Part shown: piece by piece, positions 8,854 through 15,191 of the stretch
How positions within the stretch are numbered: position 1 is the stretch's first letter
Layout of the letters: every line of letters begins with the position of its first letter
Source: Pseudomonas sp. HMWF021
Lineage (GTDB): Bacteria > Pseudomonadota > Gammaproteobacteria > Pseudomonadales > Pseudomonadaceae
Assembly: GCF_003061005.1 (NCBI RefSeq)
Contig: NZ_QAIK01000062.1
Coordinates: 41,384-79,853, forward strand
DNA: 38,470 nucleotides
Reading direction: 5' to 3'
The notes under the pieces: generated by a model
Told to the model about the DNA's origin: nothing
Seen by the model: only the letters and a program-made list of their open reading frames with translations
Databases searched by the model: none
Program-made: the position numbers and the translations under genes

Positions 8854-8926
8854 TATATAATTCCTTTTAACTTGCCTTGGTCATCCAATGAACCAGTCTA
8901 TTTAGCGAATGCCTGCCTCCCTCCAA

Positions 8927-10120
8927 TCATTGTGCATCGCTATAAATAACGTGTTGTTTATATCTGCTCAGAAAATAAGCACACAAAGAGGAAAAAATAA
9001 TACACAGACCGCCTGACGCAAGAATAAGAGCACTGCTGGAAAACTGGAGCAACAGCCATCCACTGAGCAAACTAGCGGGCGGAATTGCCAGATAGGCGAT
9101 GAGCCGGGTCACGCCGACAGTTCTCCCCAGAATCGCTCGCGGAACCACTTGCTGGCGATAGGTGAAGAATGCGATGACAACCACGGACTGGCAGCACGTA
9201 GAAAGCGCCCAGAGTGCTGCGAGTGTCCAGGGATCGCTGGCCAACGCTGCGGTCAACGTGAAGACGCCTGCCAGCAGACAACTGCGCCGGATGAGAACGC
9301 CGGCCGAATAGCGTCTCACAAGAACAGCACCTGCAACTGATCCGGCAACGGCACCTGCACCAATCAGCCCGTAGTAATAGCCGACATCGCTCAATGGCAC
9401 TGCCAGGAGCGTGGTGAAGACATAGATCAGGCTGGCACCGATCAGTGCAAAACCGAAGTTGCAGAAAAAGAACAGCACAACCAGCGAGCACAGTTCCCGA
9501 TGCCGAAAGACATAGAGCAGCCCGGCCTTGATTTCAGTGAGGGCACGACGGGTGGCGGGCTGAGGCTTGCCCTGCTCCTCCAGCCAGTAGCAAAGCGGCA
9601 AAGAGAGCGCAAAACCGGCAATGCCGACAACGAGAATCCGCTCCTTGGTGCTAAAGGCCAGCACGGCAGCCACGCTGATTGGCGCAACGATGCGAATGAT
9701 GTTGTCACTGGCGTTGACGATCGCATTGAACCGATGAAGCCTTGCCCCTTCGACCAGCACCGGTGCGATGCTCTGGAACACAGGGTGATGGGTTGCGCCA
9801 ACGCTTGCCAGCATGAAACTCAGCAGCAACAACGTGATGCTCAAGGCGTCCCCGGACAAGGTGCTCACAGCGATGTACATCAGACAACCGATGAGGATGT
9901 TGACCAGATCGCCACCGATCAGAAATCGCCGCTTGCTGTAGCGATCACTCCATACGCCAGCAAACGGCGTGACCAGTATGTAGGGTGCCATCGCGGCGAA
10001 AAAAGCCAGCGAAGTCCAGACAGGGGATCCAGTTTGCTCATAGACGTAAAGCGGGATGAGAAATGCAATGGCCCATGAGCAAACGGACGTGATGACATAG
10101 GACGCCAGCAGCTTGAACAT
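8927..10120 (-). CDS. MFS exporter (MFS_3/EntS-like) of the peptide cluster
   Basis: This 397-residue protein has about 12 membrane helices. Motif A follows helix 2 as GVWSDRYSKRRFLIGGD (residues about 56-72), and the overall layout (SPVWTSLAFFAAMAPYIL start, GAGAVAGSVAGAVL in the second half) is like EntS-type and antibiotic-efflux MFS proteins. The start ATG 10120 overlaps the stop of the E1-like gene by one base (TGATG), so synthesis is coupled to that enzyme. In microcin C operons an MFS protein (MccC) in the same position exports the product and protects the producer; I infer the same role here. It is the third gene of the leftward cassette. Confidence 0.85.
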   Translation of the reverse strand: MFKLLASYVITSVCSWAIAFLIPLYVYEQTGSPVWTSLAFFAAMAPYILVTPFAGVWSDRYSKRRFLIGGDLVNILIGCLMYIAVSTLSGDALSITLLLLSFMLASVGATHHPVFQSIAPVLVEGARLHRFNAIVNASDNIIRIVAPISVAAVLAFSTKERILVVGIAGFALSLPLCYWLEEQGKPQPATRRALTEIKAGLLYVFRHRELCSLVVLFFFCNFGFALIGASLIYVFTTLLAVPLSDVGYYYGLIGAGAVAGSVAGAVLVRRYSAGVLIRRSCLLAGVFTLTAALASDPWTLAALWALSTCCQSVVVIAFFTYRQQVVPRAILGRTVGVTRLIAYLAIPPASLLSGWLLLQFSSSALILASGGLCIIFSSLCAYFLSRYKQHVIYSDAQ

Positions 10121-11253
10121 CAGACGATCTCCGGCTGCGCGGGTAGTCGCTGATTATTCGCGAGATGCCCACATACCGCGCAGTCCGGGTTCTGTTGCCA
10201 GACTTCGGCAATACCGACATCCAGATCGTCGAAGGTGAACTCCTTGAGCTTGTTGGTCAGTTGTGGCGGCTGGCAGCCGGTGAGGATCTTTACGGTTTCG
10301 CTGACCATCATGCCCGCGGTGACGGCCACCAGCGTCACCAGCGCCGGACCTGGGTGCTGGTAGGTTATGTCGTGCTGCTTGGCCATGGTCGAGATACTGT
10401 TCACCAGGCTGCTTTTGTCGCGTGCCGAAGTCAGCCAGCAAGCACCGCAGCCGGAGCTGCCGGGTAGCACCGAATAGAAAACCGAGCGTCGCACATCGAG
10501 CCCGCCTGATATGAAAGGCACGCCCTCCTGAACACAGGCTTCGTTAAGCCAGTCGGCCATATAGTTTGCGGGTTTGTCGGCAACGCAAATCACAATATCG
10601 TGGCCGCTTACGACTCGGGCGACATCCTGAGCTGATTCGAGGCGCGTCTCGTGCGCAACAATGTCGAGATGACTGTTGAACTCGAGCAACCGGCGCCTGG
10701 CAGTCTCGACCTTGGGCATCCCGACGTCGCTCTCCCTGTAGAGAATCTGTCGATTCAGGTTGCTCAACTCGATCTTGTCAAAATCAAGGATCGTCAGGTG
10801 ATGCACACCCAGCGCTACCAGATCGAACAGGATATGGGTGCCGAGGCCGCCGCAACCCAGTACGCAAACCCTGGCCGCGCGCAGTTTCTCCTGAGCCGAA
10901 AACTTGTTCTCTCCTACCGCCGCCATCGACCCGAAGAAATCGATGTTGCGGGAAAATCTGTTGCGATCGTGGTCCGAGAGAGAAGTTGCCTCGAACGCGT
11001 CGGGACTTTCCACCAGCCGGTATCTGATCAGATCCTGCGCAACGCTGTGCAGATCCTCCGGATCCACCGCGGGGTAGCGTGCTGCCACCTGGGTTATCAG
11101 CGTTTCGTAAGGAGCACTGCCATCCAGTGCATTGGCGAACTCCCAGACAGCACCATGGGGATCGGGGATTTTTGCGTATTGCCCGTTGAACCGCAGGACA
11201 ACCTGGCCTTCAAGTTTGAATGGAATAATGGTCGGCTTCAGACAAAGCTTCAT
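10120..11253 (-). CDS. E1/ThiF-family adenylating enzyme with N-terminal PqqD-like recognition domain
   Basis: This 377-residue protein has two parts. Residues 1-85 read as a PqqD-like RiPP recognition element: short strands (IPFKLEGQVVLRF, QYAKIPDP), then helices ending DLIRYRLVES. Residues 98-365 are an E1/MccB-like domain: GCGGLG (133-138) for ATP, D157/D159, NLNRQ (165-169), K181 and D226 in CVADKP. Two CxxC pairs (C269/C272, C358/C361) would bind zinc. There is no obvious E1 catalytic cysteine. The family adenylates a carboxyl group, usually a peptide C-terminus. The start ATG 11253 has GAGG seven bases upstream. It lies 71 bases after a 15-codon candidate precursor and overlaps the exporter. 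MccB of microcin C and PaaA of pantocin A are the closest functional models. Confidence 0.85.
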   Translation of the reverse strand: MKLCLKPTIIPFKLEGQVVLRFNGQYAKIPDPHGAVWEFANALDGSAPYETLITQVAARYPAVDPEDLHSVAQDLIRYRLVESPDAFEATSLSDHDRNRFSRNIDFFGSMAAVGENKFSAQEKLRAARVCVLGCGGLGTHILFDLVALGVHHLTILDFDKIELSNLNRQILYRESDVGMPKVETARRRLLEFNSHLDIVAHETRLESAQDVARVVSGHDIVICVADKPANYMADWLNEACVQEGVPFISGGLDVRRSVFYSVLPGSSGCGACWLTSARDKSSLVNSISTMAKQHDITYQHPGPALVTLVAVTAGMMVSETVKILTGCQPPQLTNKLKEFTFDDLDVGIAEVWQQNPDCAVCGHLANNQRLPAQPEIV

Positions 11254-11286
11254 ATATAAGCCTCAAGACTATAGAAAAGTTATAAA

Positions 11287-11312
11287 GAACCAGGGCCATA
11301 AGGCCCCGGTTC
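11287..11312 (-). terminator. Hairpin between candidate precursor and E1-like gene (leaky terminator/attenuator)
   Basis: On the leftward transcript this forms an 11-bp stem with one G-U pair and a four-base loop: GAACCGGGGCC, UUAU, GGCCCUGGUUC. The U-rich run UUUAUAACUUUUC follows. The pairing is better on this strand than on the other (G-U versus A-C), showing the orientation. It begins 12 bases after the small peptide's stop codon. Microcin C operons have a similar hairpin between mccA and mccB, giving excess precursor mRNA. Confidence 0.7.
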
Positions 11313-11324
11313 TCATTGGCTAAC

Positions 11325-11372
11325 TCAGCCGATCTGAGAATCGCCAGCGGAAGATGCTTTTTCGAAAGTCAT
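11325..11372 (-). CDS. Candidate 15-residue RiPP precursor peptide
   Basis: The predicted product is MTFEKASSAGDSQIG. ATG 11372 is preceded by GAGG with eight bases of spacing, a good Shine-Dalgarno arrangement for a frame this short. The stop TGA is followed by a terminator-like hairpin and then by an E1-like enzyme carrying a peptide recognition domain. That context, rather than the sequence itself, is the argument for its being a gene. It ends in Ile-Gly, a free C-terminal glycine of the sort E1 enzymes adenylate in ThiS/MoaD; microcin C ends in Asn instead. The frame stays open upstream and a GTG 48 bases earlier would give a 31-residue form, but it has no ribosome binding site. I do not recognise the peptide. 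Confidence 0.6.
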   Translation of the reverse strand: MTFEKASSAGDSQIG

Positions 11373-11818
11373 AATGAATTCCTCAAAAAGGTTAATGGGC
11401 CAGTGACCGAAGCAACTCACCGGGCTGCATGGGTGTGCACATACAAAACCTAGAATAAGTTTCCGAGAGTTGCGAACCGACGTTATTTCTTAATGTTACT
11501 CAAATAAAGGACACCTCTTTATTCCTACTTACTTCGAGCTTCAGCTCCTACAGAACAAATAAAAAGCAATGTAGGAATATTCATTAAAACTTAAACAAAA
11601 AAATGATAGTGATCCCGAAAACAACTTCGGTGACTTGATACATAATTTTTTCAATCCCCAGCAGACGACGTGTTCATCCCGGCAAAAACACTTTCGACCA
11701 AGGGTTCTCCAATGGCCTTTAGAAATATCGAAAAAATCTCACGCGTGAGCCATTGATGGCACTTTGAATTGACTGTAGTGTGGCTCACGCGTGAGATGTT
11801 CATAACGGAGTCATTGCC
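11373..11818. other. Intergenic region between the peptide cluster and the yjf operon
   Basis: This 446-bp AT-rich divergent spacer must hold the promoters of both operons. For the leftward peptide cluster I see only weak boxes (TATTCT on the minus strand near 11450). For the rightward yjf operon a candidate promoter lies between two palindromes (11737-11796). A 7-bp inverted repeat, TCCTACA/TGTAGGA, occupies 11546-11576 and looks like a decayed REP fragment. I found no convincing additional gene. Confidence 0.6.
11737..11796 (+). promoter_or_regulatory. Twin palindromes CTCACGCGTGAG flanking a candidate promoter
   Basis: Two 15-base sites are exact reverse complements of each other: TCTCACGCGTGAGCC (11737-11751) and GGCTCACGCGTGAGA (11782-11796). 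Each contains the 12-base perfect palindrome CTCACGCGTGAG, and their centres are 46 bp apart. A possible promoter, TTGACT (11769-11774), 17 bases, TGAGAT (11792-11797), has its -10 box inside the second palindrome. This is the usual arrangement of a repressor operator. The regulator is unknown; the start codon of yjfI follows 22 bases later. Confidence 0.65.
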
Positions 11819-12487
11819 ATGAAAAGCCGCTCCCCCACCGTTGCGTCAGAGAGCCCAAAGGGAGAGCGCTCGAAACCGTCCGCGAAAAAACCGTCGAGCT
11901 TCTACATGAAGCAGATGCGCGCGGGCCTGGCTGCCGCCGGATATGTGAAACACGAAGCTTGGGTACTTCCGGAAAACCGAAGCTTGCTCAAGCAGATGGA
12001 GCAACAGCTACGCCAACCGATTCTGGCTGGCTCATTCATGTCGGAGAATTACATGAGCGCAGGCAACAACTGGAACATCGATAGCCTCTTCAACGCCCTC
12101 AAGGCACTGGATGAGGTGGCTTCGCACGAGATCACGCTGTCTCTGATCCAGAGCTCCGAACCCAGCATCAAGCTGGAAATGAACGAATTCGGCGGTCTGC
12201 CGATTCACATCGCCCTGGCCGGTGCACAGATCATCGTCGACACCGTGCTGGTGGACATCGACTCGATCACTGACGTGCGCGCCTTCAACGACGCCGTGTT
12301 GCGCAGCCGGGAAATGTTTCCGCTGTCGTCGATCGGCATCGAGTCGATGCCCAACGGCCAGACCGTCTACAACATGTTTGGCGCCCTCAGCGCCGACTCG
12401 AGCCTGACCAACGTCGTCACCGAGGTGAAAACCCTGGTCGACAACGTGCAGCGCGCGAGTGAAGCCTTCGAACACTTCTTCAAGTAA
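11819..12487 (+). CDS. yjfI: DUF2170 family protein (YjfI-like) with N-terminal extension
   Basis: This 222-residue protein has DUF2170 over roughly residues 88-222 (WNIDSLFNALKALDEV, a central EFGGLPIHIALAGAQIIV segment, late helical tail). E. coli YjfI is shorter, about 133 residues. The extra 85-odd residues start with a basic Ser/Lys/Pro tail. MKQMRAGLAAAGYVKHEAWVLPE (about 30-52) follows, resembling the MRA-G-xxxx-WVP strand-helix pattern of ribbon-helix-helix DNA-binding proteins. Its role is unknown; as first gene of the yjfIJKLM/C unit it might be an autoregulator acting on the twin palindromes just upstream (inference). The start ATG 11819 has GGAG eight bases before it. PspA follows 17 bases downstream. 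Confidence 0.8.
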   Translation: MKSRSPTVASESPKGERSKPSAKKPSSFYMKQMRAGLAAAGYVKHEAWVLPENRSLLKQMEQQLRQPILAGSFMSENYMSAGNNWNIDSLFNALKALDEVASHEITLSLIQSSEPSIKLEMNEFGGLPIHIALAGAQIIVDTVLVDIDSITDVRAFNDAVLRSREMFPLSSIGIESMPNGQTVYNMFGALSADSSLTNVVTEVKTLVDNVQRASEAFEHFFK

Positions 12488-12504
12488 TCAACAGGGAATA
12501 TCCA

Positions 12505-13203
12505 ATGACTCAGTCCATCTGGAGCAAGTTGTTCACCGCTCTGCGCGGCGGCGCCAATGAAGTCGGCGAAGCGATCGTCGACCAACAGGCACTGCGCATC
12601 CTCGATCAGGAAATCCGCGACGCCGACACTGCGCTGTCCAACGCCCGCCGCGAGCTGGTCACCATCATGGCCAAGCACAAACTGGCCGCCGACCGCGTGA
12701 GCGAATACGACGCCAAGATCAAGGATCTGGAAGCGAAGGCGGTTTCCGCGCTGAACGCCGGCCGTGAAGACCTGGCACTGGAAGTGGCCGAAGCGATTTC
12801 GACCCTGACCAACGACCTTGCCGCTGAAAAAGCCCAGAGCGACGAGTTCGGCACCTACGCCGAAAACATGCGCAAGGACATCACCAAAGCCGAATCGCGG
12901 ATCAAGAGCCTGCGCCAGCAGGTGGACATGGCCAAGGCCCGTGAAAGTGTGCAAAAGGCACAGGTCAGCGCGTCCATCGCCAGCGGCGGCGCCAACGGCA
13001 AACTGGAAACCGCTGTCGGCACCCTGAACCGTCTGCAGGCCAAGCAGCAGCAACGCGCTGCCGAGCTGAGCGCCGCCGACGAACTGGCTGACGCCTCTAC
13101 CGGCAACGATCTGGAGCGCAAGCTGCGCGACGCCGGCATCACGCCGAACGAAGGCAGCGCCAATGCGATTCTTGAGCGCCTGAAGCAAAAATCAGCTCAG
13201 TAA
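12505..13203 (+). CDS. yjfJ: PspA/IM30 family protein (YjfJ-like)
   Basis: This 232-residue protein is almost wholly alpha-helical coiled coil with heptad-rich charged sequence. The typical PspA/Vipp1 opening is MTQSIWSKLFTALRGGANEVGEAI, then a long central coil with DQEIRDADTALSNARRELV. The family is ESCRT-III-like; it forms rings and rods on the inner membrane, supporting it under stress. A Gly/Ser-rich break occurs near 155-165 (SIASGGANGK) and a short C-terminal domain follows. It lies in the yjfI-M order of E. coli, so I name it yjfJ rather than pspA; no pspBC or pspF neighbours are seen. A REP pair follows its stop codon. Confidence 0.88.
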   Translation: MTQSIWSKLFTALRGGANEVGEAIVDQQALRILDQEIRDADTALSNARRELVTIMAKHKLAADRVSEYDAKIKDLEAKAVSALNAGREDLALEVAEAISTLTNDLAAEKAQSDEFGTYAENMRKDITKAESRIKSLRQQVDMAKARESVQKAQVSASIASGGANGKLETAVGTLNRLQAKQQQRAAELSAADELADASTGNDLERKLRDAGITPNEGSANAILERLKQKSAQ

Positions 13204-13213
13204 AACCGCCCTG

Positions 13214-13292
13214 CTGTAGGAGCTGCCGCAGGCTGCGATCTTTTGATCTGGATTCAAGATCAAAAGATCGCAGCCTGCGGCAGCTCCTACAG
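13214..13292. repeat. REP pair (GTAGGAGCTGCC type), perfect 35-bp arms
   Basis: The arms are 13214-13248 and 13258-13292 with a nine-base loop, in the same family as 1816-1900 but with CCGCAGGC in place of CCGAAGGC. The change is compensated in both arms, so pairing is kept. It lies within the yjf operon, between yjfJ and yjfK, where it could lower downstream expression or protect the upstream mRNA from 3' decay. Confidence 0.92.
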
Positions 13293-13399
13293 TTCGCACC
13301 CACAACATTTGCATTTTGCCTGCTCGTTCGTCGCCCGGCCCGGTACACTGGCGGCGCTTTTTACAACGAACACCTCCACCCGCCTCAAGGAATGTACCC

Positions 13400-14047
13400 A
13401 TGGGATGGTTCAAAGACTTGCTGGGCACCAGCAACTGGCAGACTGCCGCGCCCGCTCCGGTAGCCGGCGGCCCACTCGGAATGGCACAAGGCAAAGGCGT
13501 GCGGTTCGACTCGACCCTGGCATTGCTGCTCGATGGCAGCACCTCGGTGCAGGTCCCGGCAGCAGAGGCGATCTGGAGCGCCGGCTGGATTGACCTCGGC
13601 CAATCCAACAAGCTGCATCGCTACTACCTCAACAACGAAGATTTCTGGCTGCAGATCCACGTCACCGGTGACGATCAGATCGAATCGGTCATCCTGTTCA
13701 ACTATCTCGGTTACGTGACCGTCAACAGTGACGCCGAACTGCAGCGCCTGGCCGGCCCGGCAAGCCCGATCGGCCTGCCGACCTACACCCATGACGGCAT
13801 CCAGTACAGCCGTGAATGGGGTACAGAGCAAGGCCAGACCGAACTAGTGCCGCTGACCGAACACGTGATCAACCCGGACGAGTCCTACACCATCGAGCAC
13901 CACTCGATGCTATACGCCCGCGAAACCGGCCTGACCGATCGCCGCGAGCTGCTGCTGTTCTCCGTCGAACAGGACGAGGAAGGCACCGTCAGCCTGAGCA
14001 CCTCGCTGGGCATTTCGTTGTACACGACTGATCTGAGCACCATTTAA
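13400..14047 (+). CDS. yjfK: DUF2491 family protein (YjfK-like)
   Basis: This 215-residue soluble protein begins MGWFKDLLG and has the acidic, strand-rich composition typical of DUF2491 (LHRYYLNNEDFWLQI; ESVILFNYLGY; EREL-type C-terminus RRELLLFSVEQDEEGTVSLS). The family has no known biochemical role. It is encoded beside PspA-like YjfJ in many gamma-proteobacteria and is assumed to work with it. ATG 13400 is chosen because AAGGA precedes it at good spacing and the family starts this way; the frame upstream runs into the REP pair. Fifteen bases separate it from yjfL. Confidence 0.82.
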   Translation: MGWFKDLLGTSNWQTAAPAPVAGGPLGMAQGKGVRFDSTLALLLDGSTSVQVPAAEAIWSAGWIDLGQSNKLHRYYLNNEDFWLQIHVTGDDQIESVILFNYLGYVTVNSDAELQRLAGPASPIGLPTYTHDGIQYSREWGTEQGQTELVPLTEHVINPDESYTIEHHSMLYARETGLTDRRELLLFSVEQDEEGTVSLSTSLGISLYTTDLSTI

Positions 14048-14062
14048 AAAGGAAGTTTTTCC

Positions 14063-14488
14063 ATGCTGGAAGTGCTGGCCGTTTCCCTGAACAAGACCGC
14101 GCTGGTCGGTTTCGTCGTCTACCTGATCGGCGCCGTGCTGCTGTTCATGCTGTTTCAGTTCGTCTATACCCGCATCACGCCGCACAAAGAGTTCGAATTG
14201 ATCCGCTCTGGCAACATTGCCGCCGCCATTGCTTTGGCTGGCGCGATCATCGGCTTTGCGATTCCGGCCAGCAATGTGATCGCGTTTTCGGTCAACGTTC
14301 TCGACTTCGTGTTGTGGGCCGTGATTGCAGCCGTGGTGCAACTGTTGGCCTTCCTCGCTACGGGGCTGGTGCTCAAGGGCACGTCGCAGCGCATCGCCAA
14401 CGGTGAAATTGCCTCGGGTATCTACGTGGCTGCAGTGGCCATCAGCGTCGGCATGCTCAACGCCGCGTGCATGACCCCGTCCAACTGA
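14063..14488 (+). CDS. yjfL: DUF350 inner-membrane protein (YjfL-like)
   Basis: This 141-residue protein has four hydrophobic helices (about 14-35, 50-72, 84-105, 118-138) and little else, matching DUF350, whose members are paired two-helix repeats. The loop after helix 1 holds TRITPHKEFELIRSGN, a conserved family pattern, and the second repeat has KGTSQRIANGEIASG at the equivalent place. AAGGAAG lies just before the start. It is predicted to be a small inner-membrane protein, encoded between YjfK and YjfM; it may anchor or signal to the PspA-like YjfJ, but that is inference. Confidence 0.85.
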   Translation: MLEVLAVSLNKTALVGFVVYLIGAVLLFMLFQFVYTRITPHKEFELIRSGNIAAAIALAGAIIGFAIPASNVIAFSVNVLDFVLWAVIAAVVQLLAFLATGLVLKGTSQRIANGEIASGIYVAAVAISVGMLNAACMTPSN

Positions 14489-14505
14489 GCGGCAGGAAGC
14501 CTTCG

Positions 14506-15189
14506 ATGAAACGCAGCAAGTACGTTCAACTGTCCCTGGCCGCGTCGGTGGCCGTGGCCATTTCCGGCGAAGCGGCCGCGCTGGACCCGCAACGCTTTCA
14601 AACGGTCGAACAGTGTGTCGATGCCTCGGTCGCGGCCGACGTCTGCTCGAACGCCTACGTCGCGGCACTGACCGAACACCGACGCATTGCGCCGGCTTAC
14701 GATGACAAGGCCAAGTGCGACGCCGACTTTGCAGCTGACTGGTGTCAGAAAAATTCCGACGGCCGTTTTGTGCCCAAACTCGGCGGCTTCAAAGTGCCGC
14801 AGAATGGCGAGGCACCGCAGGATCTGGATGCGATTGCCAATGCGCAGTTGCCTGCCGGTGAAGCGACGGCCGCGCAAAACGTACAAAGCACGCCACACGC
14901 TTCCGGTAGCGGCAACGGTTGGCTCTCGGGCTGGCTGATCGGCAATGCGATGAGCAACAACGCCAACCGCACGGTCTATCGCGACCGCGACACGCGCCAG
15001 ACCTACAACACATCGACGCAGTACCGCAAAATCGAATCGGCGCCACGCAGTCAACCCGACTACGAGAGCAGCAAAAGCAAACCGGTGAATGTCGCCTCGT
15101 CGACCTCCCGGGGCGGCTTTGGCAGCCAGTCTTCCGCACGTAGCGGTTGGGGCGGATGGGGCAGCAGTTCCGGTCGCTCGAGCAGCTGA
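14506..15189 (+). CDS. yjfM: DUF1190 family exported protein (YjfM/YgiB-like)
   Basis: This 227-residue protein starts at ATG 14506 (AGGAAG upstream) with a basic, hydrophobic N-terminus MKRSKYVQLSLAASVAVAIS that looks like a signal peptide. Four cysteines lie in the mature part (near residues 44, 52, 79 and 88: TVEQCVDAS, ADVCSNAY, KCDADF, DWCQKN), suggesting two disulfides as in YgiB/YjfM proteins. The last 80 residues are Ser/Gly/Asn-rich and low in complexity, ending in GWGGWGSSSGRSSS, probably disordered. The gene ends two bases before a YgiC/YjfC glutathionylspermidine-synthase-like gene; the same DUF1190 plus synthase pairing occurs as ygiB-ygiC in E. coli. Confidence 0.82.
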   Translation: MKRSKYVQLSLAASVAVAISGEAAALDPQRFQTVEQCVDASVAADVCSNAYVAALTEHRRIAPAYDDKAKCDADFAADWCQKNSDGRFVPKLGGFKVPQNGEAPQDLDAIANAQLPAGEATAAQNVQSTPHASGSGNGWLSGWLIGNAMSNNANRTVYRDRDTRQTYNTSTQYRKIESAPRSQPDYESSKSKPVNVASSTSRGGFGSQSSARSGWGGWGSSSGRSSS

Positions 15190-15191
15190 CC

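Noticed and set aside
11429..11458. A nine-residue + strand frame (MGVHIQNLE) in the peptide-cluster spacer, as an alternative precursor
   Set aside because: No ribosome binding site, wrong strand relative to the E1-like gene, and no hairpin after it.
11757..11775. Possible sigma-54 promoter (TGGCAC...TTG) before the PspA-containing operon
   Set aside because: The required GG-N10-GC spacing fails (TG instead of GC at the second position), and no PspF-type activator gene is adjacent.
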